From contig JAGAKN010000006.1 in assembly GCA_017625565.1 (NCBI GenBank), forward strand, positions 16,154-80,153: 64,000 nt of DNA, in the 5' to 3' direction. Below are positions 40,911 to 49,121 of this stretch, in pieces. A program made the position numbers and the translations under genes. Numbering within the stretch: position 1 is the first letter of the stretch; each line of letters begins with the position of its first letter. Source of the DNA: Clostridia bacterium. Its GTDB lineage: Bacteria > Bacillota > Clostridia > Christensenellales > Borkfalkiaceae. Below the pieces are notes generated by a model. That model was given only the letters and a program-made list of their open reading frames with translations. It had not been told where the DNA came from and searched no databases.

Positions 40911-41774
40911 ATGCAACATATCATTTTCAATCCCGTAGCCGGAAAGAAAAAGGCAACGAAGAATTTGCAAATCGTCACCAAACTGTTAGACGAGAGAAAT
41001 ATTCCATACGAATTGCATCAATCTGCAGGCGTACGTGACGCGGAAAACATCGTGAGAGAGCTCACTTCCCGTGGGGAACGGGATCTGATCGCGCTTGGTG
41101 GCGACGGAACGCTACACGAAGTTTTAAACGGGTTGTCTGATCCAACTTCTTGCAGACTTGGATTAATTCCGTCGGGGACGGGGAATGATTTTGCGGAAAC
41201 GGCAGGGATTCCCTTGGACGCAAACGAAGCGATGGCTTTGATTTTGAACGGAACGCCGAAAGATACCGATTACATAGAGATCGACGGTCGACGGTGTATG
41301 AACGTTGCGGGCTTGGGTATGGACGTGGACGTTTTGGAACGTTGCCAAAGGGGTAAAATGAAAGGCAAGGCGAAATATCTTATGAGTTTGATTAAGAGTT
41401 TGTTTGCCTTTAAAGGCTATTCCGTCACCTTGGAATGGGACGGTAAAGAAGAACGTCACGACGCGCTCCTGGCGACGGTCTGCAACGGCAAAAAATTCGG
41501 CGGTGGGATTTCCATTTGTCCGACGGCGGATATTCAAGACGGGAAGTTGAGCGTGGTTGTCGTGGATTGCATCGGCGGAAAGTGGAAAATCATCAAGGCG
41601 TTTATGAAACTTATGAAAGGGAAAATTTTGCAGTACCCTGCGACGACGCATTTCCTTTGCGATCGGATTACGTTTACACCCAAAGATCCTTGCACGGTGC
41701 AATTAGACGGGGAATTGTATAAAAATTTGCGCTTTGACGCAAAAATTTGTAAAGGATTAAAAATTTACAGATAA
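40911..41774 (+). CDS. Diacylglycerol kinase-family lipid kinase (DagK/YegS-like)
   Basis: 287 residues. IIFNPVAGKKKATKNL at the start, LIALGGDGTLHEVLNGLSD near residue 60 (nucleotide-binding G-G-D-G-T) and LIPSGTGNDFAETAGI near 84 define the family. The C-terminal beta domain has CNGKKFGGGISICPTADIQD. It phosphorylates diacylglycerol or a related lipid at the inner membrane face, recycling lipid from lipoteichoic-acid or glycerol-phosphate transfer. A 13-base gap leads to the SpoIIE-type phosphatase gene, so both may be co-transcribed. Confidence 0.9.
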   Translation: MQHIIFNPVAGKKKATKNLQIVTKLLDERNIPYELHQSAGVRDAENIVRELTSRGERDLIALGGDGTLHEVLNGLSDPTSCRLGLIPSGTGNDFAETAGIPLDANEAMALILNGTPKDTDYIEIDGRRCMNVAGLGMDVDVLERCQRGKMKGKAKYLMSLIKSLFAFKGYSVTLEWDGKEERHDALLATVCNGKKFGGGISICPTADIQDGKLSVVVVDCIGGKWKIIKAFMKLMKGKILQYPATTHFLCDRITFTPKDPCTVQLDGELYKNLRFDAKICKGLKIYR

Positions 41775-41787
41775 GTATCGGAAGAAT

Positions 41788-42867
41788 ATGCTACACGGAA
41801 CGTACAAGAAAATTTTAGAACGTATCCCCCAAGGGGTATTCGTTTTTGACGAAAAACTGCGCGTGAAATACACGAATGCAGCGTTTCGGCGTATTTTCTC
41901 GGAGAAACCCCGTGTAAAAGGAAACTTGGCGCAAACACTCGGTTGCAACGAAAGCGAAAGATGCGGGGAAGGTGCTTCGTGTGCATATTGCGCGTTTTTA
42001 CGGGTAATGCGTTCGGCGATCCAAGAAAAGAAAGAACAAACGGAAACGATACATACGTCCATTCGACGTTCCGGGCATACGGACAAGATTTCTATGCGTA
42101 TACGTATACTCCCCTTAGACGGGAAGTTGTACGTAGGGCTCACGGACGGAACGTATCATACGGAAATCGAACAGGGGATGCTGACGGCTAAGCAAATGCA
42201 ACGCCGATTATTGCCTGCTGGAAAGAGCATGGGTGGCGTTCCGTATTCGTACATGTATATCCCTTGTTTTGACGTTGGTGGGGATTTGCCTGACGTCTAC
42301 GAATTGAACGGACAAACGTACGGCGTACTTGCGGACGTTTCGGGGAAAGGCATTTCTGCAGGGATGTTGTCGGCGTTCGTGAAAGCTGGGTTTGATCGAA
42401 AACAACCCGATCTTGCCGTCGCGCTCTCGCAGTTGAACGCGAAATTCAACGAATTAAACCAAGACGAACGCTCGTATATTACGGTTGCGTCGGTACGAAT
42501 CGATAAGCGGACGAATACCTTGCGATATGCCGTAGCAGGGCACAATGCACCCATTTTATTGAAAAACGAGCTGGGGATTAACGAAATTGAGTCGCCTGCT
42601 CCGCCGATTTCTAACTGGATGCCCGATTTCCGATATCAGGAAAACGAGTTGCCGTTTGAAAACGGGGACGTATTGGCGTTGGTGACGGACGGCGTGACGG
42701 AATGTATGAATGCCCGTGGGGAGTTGTTTGGGATTGAACGCACGGAGAGCGTTTTGGCGCAGTCGCGCAATGCGGAAGATTTTATCGGGAAATTAAAATC
42801 GGCGCTCACAGTATTTTCGGGTGGGAATTTTTCCGATGATATCACGGCGATTGCATTTGATTTATAA
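41788..42867 (+). CDS. PAS domain plus SpoIIE/RsbU-type PP2C phosphatase
   Basis: 359 residues. The N-terminal PAS domain (ERIPQGVFVFDEKLRVKYTN) contains a cysteine-rich loop, C-N-E-S-E-R-C-G-E-G-A-S-C-A-Y-C near residues 53-69, which could bind metal or sense redox state. A short coiled segment leads to the phosphatase domain from ~135. There DVGGDLPDVYELNG, LADVSGKGISAGMLSAF and a late NFSDDITAIAFDL carry the metal-binding aspartates. Such proteins dephosphorylate anti-anti-sigma factors; no partner gene is adjacent. Start chosen by position 13 bases after the kinase gene. Confidence 0.87.
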   Translation: MLHGTYKKILERIPQGVFVFDEKLRVKYTNAAFRRIFSEKPRVKGNLAQTLGCNESERCGEGASCAYCAFLRVMRSAIQEKKEQTETIHTSIRRSGHTDKISMRIRILPLDGKLYVGLTDGTYHTEIEQGMLTAKQMQRRLLPAGKSMGGVPYSYMYIPCFDVGGDLPDVYELNGQTYGVLADVSGKGISAGMLSAFVKAGFDRKQPDLAVALSQLNAKFNELNQDERSYITVASVRIDKRTNTLRYAVAGHNAPILLKNELGINEIESPAPPISNWMPDFRYQENELPFENGDVLALVTDGVTECMNARGELFGIERTESVLAQSRNAEDFIGKLKSALTVFSGGNFSDDITAIAFDL

Positions 42868-42890
42868 ATACAAAAGAAGGACGGACGTGT

Positions 42891-43934
42891 ATGGCAAAAG
42901 ACCGCATGAAGCGATTTTTTGAAAAACTGAATCATCCGCCCGGTTGGGTTGCGGTATTGACGTACGCTACGGCGTTCGTGGTGTGTCCGCTGACTTTGGC
43001 GACGGTTTTGCTGGGACAAGGCGGAGGCGTATTATCCATGATCGCGTATGTGGTTAGCGCTTGCTCGTTTATTTATATGGTAATGTTGACGGTTTCGGCG
43101 ATTCGACGTTTCCGCCGAAAAGTCTTATCCGTGGCGGACAGGTATTCGTTTACAAGGAAATTGCACAGCAATTACGAATTCCGTACCCTCGTGTTCGGCG
43201 CGATTACGTTCTTATGTAATATCGGGTATGCGGTATTCTTGTTCGTGATGGCGTGCATGACGGAGTCCTTATTCTATGGCGCGTTGGTTGTGTACTACGT
43301 ATTGCTGTCTACTTCTCGCGGTGGGTTGTTAATCGACGCGAGAAAAAGCGAACGAAAATACAAGGACGATCCTTGGCTTTTGCAAAAAGAAAAAGTGGGT
43401 ATGTATCGGTATTGCGGTTGGATGATCGTTGGCTTAAGTTTAGCGCTTGCCTTTTCCGTCGTAGAAATGGTGACGAAAGGCGAAGGTTTTCACGTTCCGC
43501 AAGGCACGATTTACGCGTTTGCGGCGTTTACGCTCTATCGTGTAGCGATGACGGTGGTGAACTTCATTAAATCGACGCGCTATGACGATTTGACCGTGCG
43601 CGCGGTACGGCAGATCAATATGGCGACGGCACTCGTAGCGATGTTGACGCTACAAACAGCGATTTTCGCGGCGTTTCCGTTGGATATCAACGCAACGCTT
43701 TGGAATGGTATTACCGGCACGGTTGTTTGCATTTCGGTGATTACGTTAGGGGCGTATATGTTGGCGTATGCGAATCGCTTTAAAAAGCGCATTTCACAAG
43801 GGCGTGTATGCGCTGAAAGAAAAAAATCCGAAAAAACAGCTACCAATTCAACGGGTTATAACCGCGCGGAATATTCGGAAGAATACGGTAAAGACAGAGA
43901 AAAACTCGCGGACGTTTACCGCGATGATCATTAA
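42891..43934 (+). CDS. Membrane protein of unknown function, 8 TM segments
   Basis: 347 residues. Eight hydrophobic segments are visible, the first near residue 19 (WVAVLTYATAFVVCPLTL) and the last ending near 296. Basic loops lie between TM2 and TM3 (IRRFRRKVLSVADRYSFTRK) and between TM4 and TM5, and a charged tail of ~50 residues is rich in K, E, Y and D. I recognise no family. It follows the PAS-phosphatase gene after 23 bases and precedes glucokinase after 24, so it sits in the same transcription unit. Its role may be linked to that phosphatase, but nothing shows it. Confidence 0.8.
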   Translation: MAKDRMKRFFEKLNHPPGWVAVLTYATAFVVCPLTLATVLLGQGGGVLSMIAYVVSACSFIYMVMLTVSAIRRFRRKVLSVADRYSFTRKLHSNYEFRTLVFGAITFLCNIGYAVFLFVMACMTESLFYGALVVYYVLLSTSRGGLLIDARKSERKYKDDPWLLQKEKVGMYRYCGWMIVGLSLALAFSVVEMVTKGEGFHVPQGTIYAFAAFTLYRVAMTVVNFIKSTRYDDLTVRAVRQINMATALVAMLTLQTAIFAAFPLDINATLWNGITGTVVCISVITLGAYMLAYANRFKKRISQGRVCAERKKSEKTATNSTGYNRAEYSEEYGKDREKLADVYRDDH

Positions 43935-43958
43935 AAAAATTAAAATCGGAGATGTTTT

Positions 43959-44906
43959 ATGGCAAAGAAGTATTATATTGGTATCGACCTTGGCGGAACG
44001 TTCATTAAAGGTGGCGTGGTAGACGACACGGGGGCGATTTTGTTCCAAGACAAAGTTCCTACGGAAACGGAAAAAGGTGGAGAAGTCGTCGTGCAAAATA
44101 TTGCAGGGCTTGTGGAGAGTTTACTTACAAAAAGCGGTTTGTCGAAGTCGGAATTCGTTGGGGTAGGTATGGGTGTTCCGGGGATGATCGATAGCAAAAC
44201 AGGCTGTGTTGTTTATTCGAATAATTTGAAATGGAAAGATTTCTATATCGCGGAAAAGCTGACGGCGTTGACGGGTTTGCCCACTAAGATTGCGAACGAC
44301 GCGAACGTAGCCGTTCTCGGCGAAGCGAAGTTTGGCGCGGCGAAAGGGCAAGAAACGGTGGTTATGTTAACGCTTGGTACGGGTGTTGGCGGTGGCGTCG
44401 TGATTGACGGAAAAATGTTCGAAGGCAATAAATCGGCTGGGGCGGAGCTCGGGCATATGGTTATCGTGGCGAACGGGGAACAATGCACTTGTGGTAGAAA
44501 GGGGTGTTTAGAAGCGTATTCTTCGGCTACGGCATTGATCCGTGAAACGCGTCGCGCGATGGAAGCGCATAAAGACAGTAAAATGTGGGAAATCGGCGGT
44601 TTGGACGCCGTCACGGGTAAAACCGCGTTTGATTATAAATCGTGCGATCCGTACGCAAAAAAAGTGGTGGATGATTATCTGTTCCATTTGGCGACGGGGA
44701 TTACGAATTTTGCGAATATATTCCGTCCGGACGTAGTATTGTTGGGCGGTGGAGTTTGTGCGCAAGGGGATGCGTTGATCGTGCCGTTGCAAGCACAGCT
44801 GGAGCGTGAGCTATATGCGAATACGTTAGGTCCGCGCGTACCCATTAAAGTTGCACAGTTAGAAAATTCAGCGGGCTTATTAGGCGCGGCAGCGCTTTTG
44901 ATGTAA
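43959..44906 (+). CDS. glcK: ROK-family glucokinase
   Basis: 315 residues. IGIDLGGTFIKGGVVDD at the start is the phosphate-binding loop. LTGLPTKIANDANVAVLGEA near residue 105 has the catalytic Asp. GAELGHMVIV and CTCGRKGCLEAYSS near 165-190 are the ROK zinc site with its histidine and three cysteines. It phosphorylates glucose at C6 with ATP in the cytosol. ROK proteins that are repressors have an N-terminal helix-turn-helix, absent here, so it should be an enzyme. Confidence 0.92.
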   Translation: MAKKYYIGIDLGGTFIKGGVVDDTGAILFQDKVPTETEKGGEVVVQNIAGLVESLLTKSGLSKSEFVGVGMGVPGMIDSKTGCVVYSNNLKWKDFYIAEKLTALTGLPTKIANDANVAVLGEAKFGAAKGQETVVMLTLGTGVGGGVVIDGKMFEGNKSAGAELGHMVIVANGEQCTCGRKGCLEAYSSATALIRETRRAMEAHKDSKMWEIGGLDAVTGKTAFDYKSCDPYAKKVVDDYLFHLATGITNFANIFRPDVVLLGGGVCAQGDALIVPLQAQLERELYANTLGPRVPIKVAQLENSAGLLGAAALLM

Positions 44907-44962
44907 GCAACAAATGGCGTTGGAAAAATTTCAAGAATTCCTAAAAAAACGCGTAAAAACAG

Positions 44963-44991
44963 TTGACAAAATTGTAAAAACATTCTATACT
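44963..44991 (+). promoter_or_regulatory. Strong promoter of the tRNA-Arg region
   Basis: TTGACA (44963-44968) and TATACT (44986-44991) are 17 bases apart. A predicted start near 44998 coincides with the first base of a 12-base perfect hairpin (44998-45029). Confidence 0.8.
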
Positions 44992-44997
44992 ATATAA

Positions 44998-45029
44998 GCA
45001 CTTTGTGGGTAAGAATGCCCACAAAGTGC
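44998..45029 (+). other. Perfect hairpin at the predicted 5' end of the tRNA transcript
   Basis: GCACTTTGTGGG (44998-45009) pairs perfectly with CCCACAAAGTGC (45018-45029) around an 8-base loop. No T-run follows, so it is not a terminator. It may protect the 5' end or be a processing signal. Confidence 0.6.
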
Positions 45030-45047
45030 AAAAAGATCATCTTATAA

Positions 45048-45074
45048 GCACTGTTAGCTCAACTGGATAGAGCG
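45048..45074 (+). pseudogene. Partial tRNA-Arg copy, 5' half
   Basis: These 27 bases are identical to the first 27 of the intact tRNA (45230-45256), covering acceptor strand, D arm and the first base beyond. The sequence then diverges and a terminator-like hairpin follows (AAAAGCATT / AATGCTTTT, 45092-45112). Confidence 0.75.
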
Positions 45075-45091
45075 ACGAGTTGCCCGTGAAG

Positions 45092-45113
45092 AAAAGCATT
45101 GATAATGCTTTTT
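45092..45113 (+). terminator. Terminator-like hairpin within the tRNA remnant region
   Basis: A perfect 9-base stem AAAAGCATT / AATGCTTTT with a GAT loop ends in a T-run. It lies between the promoter and the intact tRNA, so it could reduce read-through into it. Confidence 0.6.
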
Positions 45114-45186
45114 AGGGACGAGATAAGCGAGCGACGATAGGTAGGAGCGAGCGTGCCCGAACGCAAAGAACAGCTTTGCGTGAGAA

Positions 45187-45208
45187 CGGTCTACGGAACC
45201 GAAGGCTA
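45187..45208 (+). pseudogene. Partial tRNA-Arg copy, anticodon arm
   Basis: 22 bases identical to 45258-45279 of the intact tRNA: the anticodon stem-loop and the start of the variable region. It is not followed by a T arm. It lies 112 bases after the detached 5' half. Confidence 0.7.
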
Positions 45209-45229
45209 TCTAAACAAAATTTCATACTT

Positions 45230-45306
<77 letters not shown>

Positions 45307-45344
45307 GGAAATACCCCTGCGACATTGGTCGCGGGGGTATTTCC
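45307..45344 (+). terminator. Long hairpin directly after tRNA-Arg
   Basis: A 17-base stem (45307-45323 with 45328-45344, one T-G pair) with loop ATTG starts immediately after the CCA. The T-run is weak, so it may act in 3' processing as well as termination. Confidence 0.65.
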
Positions 45345-45366
45345 TACTGTAAGGTTCAAACTCCTA
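45344..45366 (-). pseudogene. Inverted partial copy of the tRNA-Arg T arm
   Basis: Read on the minus strand this resembles the tRNA 3' part: TAGGAGTTTGAACC then TTACAG, against TAGGAGTTCGAACC and TCTTACGG in the intact gene. A few changes are present. Confidence 0.5.
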
Positions 45367-45440
45367 TGTGACGAGGAAACTGTTGAACCGTAAGGAGGGC
45401 TGAAAGTCCGACGGAATAGGGAACGCTTTGCGTGAGCGTC

Positions 45441-45488
45441 AGGCTAGGAGTCCGTAAATATACGATTTGGGTTGATTACGGCGCACCA
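45441..45488 (+). pseudogene. Degenerate 3' half of a tRNA-Arg-like sequence
   Basis: AGGCTAGGAGT begins as in the intact tRNA. About 20 unrelated bases follow, then GATTACGGCGCACCA resembles the acceptor end with CCA. Not a functional tRNA. The rest of 45367-45561 has short repeats (GACGAG, CGCTTTGCGTGAG) but no gene. Confidence 0.5.
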
Positions 45489-45561
45489 ACCAGACGCATG
45501 TCCGCAATCTTGGGTTTTAAGAAACGGCGACGGGTGTTTATGTTTTTACGGCATTTTTTGC

Positions 45562-45590
45562 TTGCTTGCTTAGAGAAAATGTGTTATAAT
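45562..45590 (+). promoter_or_regulatory. Promoter of the HAD-IIA gene
   Basis: TTGCTT (45562-45567) and TATAAT (45585-45590) are 17 bases apart, ~100 bases before the start codon. Confidence 0.65.
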
Positions 45591-45691
45591 GAATATTGAA
45601 AGGATTGCTGTTGTCGCGTCTATAAAAATCGACAAATAGGCAAATTTTATGGGCGAACGTGAGGAAAATTCCAGAAGAATAGGAGATAAAT

Positions 45692-46465
45692 ATGCAAGAA
45701 ATTCGAAACAAAAAAGCGTTTATTTGCGATATGGATGGCGTGATTTATCACGGTAGCAAAATCTTGGACGGCGTTAGGGAATTTATCAACTGGTTGATCG
45801 AACAAAACAAAAAGTTCGTGTTTTTGACGAATAGCCCCGAACGCACTCCGCATGAATTATCTATGAAACTCGAGCGTATGGGTTTAAAAGTACCCGCTTC
45901 TCATTTTTATACGAGTGCGATGGCTACGGCGGAGTTCTTAAGCGCGCAAAAACCTGGTTGCACGGCATACGTGATCGGTGAAGCGGCGTTAACAAAAGCC
46001 ATGTACGACAAAAAAATTTATATGAACGACGTCAATCCCGATTACGTCGTCCTTGGGGAAACAAGAACGTATAATTTTGAAAAGTTAGAAAAAGCGATCG
46101 AATTGGTAAGCGGTGGTGCGAAATTGATCGGCGCAAATCCTGATACGGTGGGTGTGACGGAAAAGGGGATAATGCCTGCAACAGGTTCGCTGATTGCGCC
46201 TATTGAAATTGCTACGGGGAAAAAAGCGTATTTTGTAGGAAAGCCGAATCCTTTAATGCTTCGCCACGGTTTGAAGATCTTAGATTGCCATAGCGCGGAC
46301 GTTGCGTTTATAGGGGACAGAATGGATACGGATATTATTGCAGGGATCGAATCCAACATCGATACGGTATTGGTGTTAAGTGGCGTGACAAAGGAAAGCG
46401 ATTTGAGTTTATTCCCGTATCAGCCAAAGTATGTGTTAAATGGAGTGGGGGATATTTTGCGTTAA
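45692..46465 (+). CDS. HAD-IIA family phosphatase (NagD-like)
   Basis: 257 residues. AFICDMDGVIYHGSKILDG holds the nucleophilic aspartate (D-x-D). FVFLTNSPERTPHEL near residue 43 is motif II, YFVGKPNPLMLRHGL near 183 carries the lysine, and VAFIGDRMDTDIIAG near 206 the motif IV acidic pair. The cap domain between them is of C2 (NagD/AraL) type. Substrates of the family range over small phosphosugars and nucleotides. Ribosome site AGGAGATA. Monocistronic, ending at a bidirectional terminator. Confidence 0.9.
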   Translation: MQEIRNKKAFICDMDGVIYHGSKILDGVREFINWLIEQNKKFVFLTNSPERTPHELSMKLERMGLKVPASHFYTSAMATAEFLSAQKPGCTAYVIGEAALTKAMYDKKIYMNDVNPDYVVLGETRTYNFEKLEKAIELVSGGAKLIGANPDTVGVTEKGIMPATGSLIAPIEIATGKKAYFVGKPNPLMLRHGLKILDCHSADVAFIGDRMDTDIIAGIESNIDTVLVLSGVTKESDLSLFPYQPKYVLNGVGDILR

Positions 46466-46504
46466 AAGATCAACGTAAAAATACGTATAGCGCTTATAGA
46501 AAAC

Positions 46505-46536
46505 AAAAAAGGGCTTACCGTTTGGTAAGCCCTTTC
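46505..46536 (+). terminator. Bidirectional terminator
   Basis: GGGCTTACC / GGTAAGCCC stem with a 4-base loop, A-run before and TTT after. It lies between the convergent HAD gene and lipoprotein gene. Confidence 0.85.
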
Positions 46537-46549
46537 GCGTTGTTTAAAA

Positions 46550-47746
46550 TTATTCGGTGAAAGGTTTTTCAACAACCGTCGTGCCGTAATTGGTGACCTT
46601 AGCGATTGCTTCAACAACCCCTTCCGCTTTTACGGACATGCCGTCTTCGCTAGCGTTAATGGAGATCGTACCGTCTTCTCTCATACCCGACAAAGCACCT
46701 TGATTTACATAGTATTTTACTAACAAATCAATATCCAACATACCTGCGTATGCGCTCATGTCTGCCATTTCAAACGTTTCCGCAAGGAATTTTTCCATTC
46801 TTTCGCTGCTGATTTCGAAACCATAGTTGGTCTTGGTGAAATACGTGTAATCCAAATATTGATCATAGAAAGGCGTTAATTCTTCCAAGTCATAGAAACC
46901 GATTTCGTGCAATTCCGTAGGATTCCATTCCGTACCATTTACGTCCGTCTTTACGTAGCAAACGGTTTCGCCGTCTACTTCTTCAAGGTATACACAAAGG
47001 CTTTCGTTCATTTCTTCGAAATCGCCCATTCCTTCAGTGAGTAATTCGTCACCGTCGACTGTCATCGTCATGGATTGTTCCAAATAGATTTTGCCTTCCG
47101 CATATTTTGCGAATTGGTGCATTGTCATCGTCATATCCATTTCCATAGAACCGTAGCTAGGGATAGAAAGTGAAATTTCATACGTTGTAGTCATATCCAT
47201 AGAATAGGTGCAGTTCTTATATTTTTCATAATCGAAAACAGAGTCGTAATAGCTCTTCGTGATGGTTTCCCCGGTCACGGGCATCGGCGAATAGTATTTG
47301 AAATCGTTTGCGTATTTGATAACGTAAACGGTGACTTTCTTATTCGTGTTCAACGTATCCATATAGGAGTTTTCTGCTACGGAGTATTCTACTTCGAGCT
47401 TTTCAACGCTTTGCATACCTTCTTGGATGTCTGCGGGTAATTGAAGCGCGGTCACTTGTTCGCTGGTCAATTCGCCTTTGGATTCCGCGTTGATAACGGT
47501 TGCGTCTGCGCTACCAACGATTTCTTCTGCTACGTAAGCCGTAGCCGCTTCTTGAGCGGTTGCGTAAGAAGTTTCGGAAACAGCGCCTACGTACGTTTCG
47601 GATACGCCACCGATTTCGTTGATAAAGTCTTCGTGAAGTTGCGATTCGCTCTTACCGCCTTTCGAGCAACCCGTTGCGAAAACGAGCCCGATTGCCATCG
47701 TGCAAGCAAATACTTTGGTAAGCAATTTGGTCTTGTTGGTTTTCAT
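46550..47746 (-). CDS. Lipoprotein of unknown function
   Basis: 398 residues from the ATG at 47746, chosen for the AAGGAG upstream and because the signal peptide begins there (KTNKTKLLTKVFACTMAIGL). The lipobox is F-A-T-G-C with the cysteine near residue 27. The mature protein is acidic and rich in D, E, T, Y and M, with an M-D-M-T-M-T-M-H stretch near the middle. No known domain. Its promoter is a perfect TTGACA-17-TATAAT, so it is probably abundant. Possibly a surface or binding protein; no neighbour hints at a role. Confidence 0.78.
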   Translation of the reverse strand: MKTNKTKLLTKVFACTMAIGLVFATGCSKGGKSESQLHEDFINEIGGVSETYVGAVSETSYATAQEAATAYVAEEIVGSADATVINAESKGELTSEQVTALQLPADIQEGMQSVEKLEVEYSVAENSYMDTLNTNKKVTVYVIKYANDFKYYSPMPVTGETITKSYYDSVFDYEKYKNCTYSMDMTTTYEISLSIPSYGSMEMDMTMTMHQFAKYAEGKIYLEQSMTMTVDGDELLTEGMGDFEEMNESLCVYLEEVDGETVCYVKTDVNGTEWNPTELHEIGFYDLEELTPFYDQYLDYTYFTKTNYGFEISSERMEKFLAETFEMADMSAYAGMLDIDLLVKYYVNQGALSGMREDGTISINASEDGMSVKAEGVVEAIAKVTNYGTTVVEKPFTE

Positions 47747-47804
47747 AAAGTTTCTCCTTGATCGTTTATTTTCCATACAATAGTCTATGGCTATGTATAT
47801 ATAC

Positions 47805-47833
47805 ATTATAACACTCGGCTTTTATTTTGTCAA
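47805..47833 (-). promoter_or_regulatory. Consensus promoter of the lipoprotein gene
   Basis: On the minus strand perfect TTGACA (47828-47833) and TATAAT (47805-47810) are 17 bases apart. Confidence 0.85.
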
Positions 47834-47890
47834 GGGCTTTATAGAAATTTTATGATAGAAAGGGGAGTTTTTTCTTGTGGATCAAAAAAA

Positions 47891-47922
47891 ACACCCCCGA
47901 AACGCAACGCGTTTCGGGGGTG
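47891..47922 (-). terminator. Terminator of the rpsF-ssb-rpsR operon
   Basis: A long near-perfect stem (ACACCCCCGAAACGC / GCGTTTCGGGGGTGT). On the minus strand it ends in a run of T, 14 bases beyond rpsR. Confidence 0.9.
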
Positions 47923-47935
47923 TTGGTGTTTGTCA

Positions 47936-48184
47936 TTATTCGCCCTTGAAAGGGAGAAGTGCCGTGATTCTCGCGCGCTTGATAGCGGTTGCGAGAAGTC
48001 TTTGGTGGGCAGCGCACGTACCGCTCATTCTGCGGGGAAGGATTTTACCGCCTTCCGTAATGAATTTCTTCAAACGGTTAACGTCTTTGTAATCGATCGC
48101 TTCCAATTTTTCTTGGCAGAACGCGCAAACCTTTTTACGGGGCGCTTTCTTATATACCTTTTTAACAGGTGCTTTTTCTTCCAT
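47936..48184 (-). CDS. rpsR: 30S ribosomal protein S18
   Basis: 82 residues. [19 protein letters not shown] and [18 protein letters not shown] are the conserved core of S18. The C-x2-C pair and later cysteine show a zinc-binding (C+) form. The protein binds 16S rRNA together with S6 in the small-subunit platform. It is the last gene of the rpsF-ssb-rpsR operon, a conserved order in Firmicutes. Confidence 0.97.
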   Translation of the reverse strand: MEEKAPVKKVYKKAPRKKVCAFCQEKLEAIDYKDVNRLKKFITEGGKILPRRMSGTCAAHQRLLATAIKRARITALLPFKGE

Positions 48185-48221
48185 GATCTTGTCTCCTTTA
48201 ATTAGTATGCCTTTCTAAATA

Positions 48222-48641
48222 TTAGAAAGGGATGTCGCTGTCGTCGTCCATCGCTTGAAGCGTAGGCTTCTTTTTAGGCGCGGATTGACGGGGAGCGTCG
48301 GCAACGTCGTCAAACGAATCGCTCGATTTCGGAGAAAGGAATTCCACGTCTTGCGCGATAATGTCCACAGCCGTGCGCTTTACGCCTTGGTTGTCTTCAT
48401 AGTCGCGGAGTTGAATACTTCCCGTGACGGCGATCTTGTTGCCTTTCTTGGTGTAGCGGGCAATCGTTTCAGCCTGTCCACGCCAAGCGGTGCAGTTGAA
48501 GAAATCCGTTTGACGTTCGCCGTCTTGGGAGGTGTAGTTCCGATTGACTGCAATCGAGAAACGACACATTGCAACCCCCGAAGCGGTTTCGGTGAGTTCC
48601 GGATCTCTCGTTAAGTTTCCGATTAAAAATACTTTGTTCAT
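48222..48641 (-). CDS. ssb: Single-stranded DNA-binding protein
   Basis: 139 residues. The N-terminal OB fold has NKVFLIGNLTRDPELTETAS and FFNCTAWRGQAETIARYTKK. The linker is proline- and serine-rich, and the tail ends DDDSDIPF, the acidic tip that recruits partner proteins such as PriA, RecG and RecQ. It forms tetramers on replication and repair intermediates. It lies between rpsF and rpsR as usual. Confidence 0.97.
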   Translation of the reverse strand: MNKVFLIGNLTRDPELTETASGVAMCRFSIAVNRNYTSQDGERQTDFFNCTAWRGQAETIARYTKKGNKIAVTGSIQLRDYEDNQGVKRTAVDIIAQDVEFLSPKSSDSFDDVADAPRQSAPKKKPTLQAMDDDSDIPF

Positions 48642-48657
48642 AAATTTTCCCCTTACA

Positions 48658-48942
48658 TTAGTTGAGCTTCGTGATCAAACGTCTAACAACGTCAGCATCA
48701 ATACCCGCAATACGCTTCAACTCTTCAACGACTTTACCGTCAGCTTCAAACGTCATAAGGACGTAGTAAGCTTCGCTCTTGTAGTTGATCGGGTAAGCGG
48801 TCTTTTTCGTGCCCCACTTATCCGTGGACGCAACGTTGCCACCCATCGACTTTACGACGTTTTCGAATTTCGCGAATTTCGCTTCTTTTTCTTCGTCCGT
48901 CAAATCGTTGTTGAGCAAATAGAGCATTTCGTATTTTGCCAT
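48658..48942 (-). CDS. rpsF: 30S ribosomal protein S6
   Basis: 94 residues, single ferredoxin-like domain: KYEMLYLLNNDLTDEEKEAK at the start, TDKWGTKKTAYPINYKSEAY in the middle and ELKRIAGIDADVVRRLITKL at the end. It pairs with S18 on 16S rRNA. It is the first gene of the operon behind a strong AGGAGGTG site. The leader contains a hairpin that may be an S6:S18 autoregulatory site. Confidence 0.97.
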   Translation of the reverse strand: MAKYEMLYLLNNDLTDEEKEAKFAKFENVVKSMGGNVASTDKWGTKKTAYPINYKSEAYYVLMTFEADGKVVEELKRIAGIDADVVRRLITKLN

Positions 48943-49018
48943 ATTTCTTCACCTCCTGGTCTTATTCGGCGTATCTGCCCCGATACGCAAGGTAAAATGA
49001 CCGTCTTTACAGCCACGT
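48943..49018 (-). promoter_or_regulatory. Candidate S6:S18 leader of the rpsF operon
   Basis: The ~75-base leader has a hairpin GCGTATC / GATACGC (48969-48988) directly followed by C-C-G-A-A-T on the minus strand. S6:S18 leaders bind the proteins through a paired region with a conserved CCG. I can see the elements but not verify the full consensus. Confidence 0.45.
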
Positions 49019-49024
49019 AGAGCT

Positions 49025-49053
49025 ATTATAAAGCATTTCTCAAAAATAGTCAA
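49025..49053 (-). promoter_or_regulatory. Promoter of rpsF-ssb-rpsR
   Basis: On the minus strand TTGACT (49048-49053) and TATAAT (49025-49030) are 17 bases apart. Confidence 0.8.
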
Positions 49054-49121
49054 TCGATTTTCAAGCGTTTTTATAAAAATTCAACAAAAAAGGCTTCCCG
49101 AATACAGGGAAGCCCGTCTTG

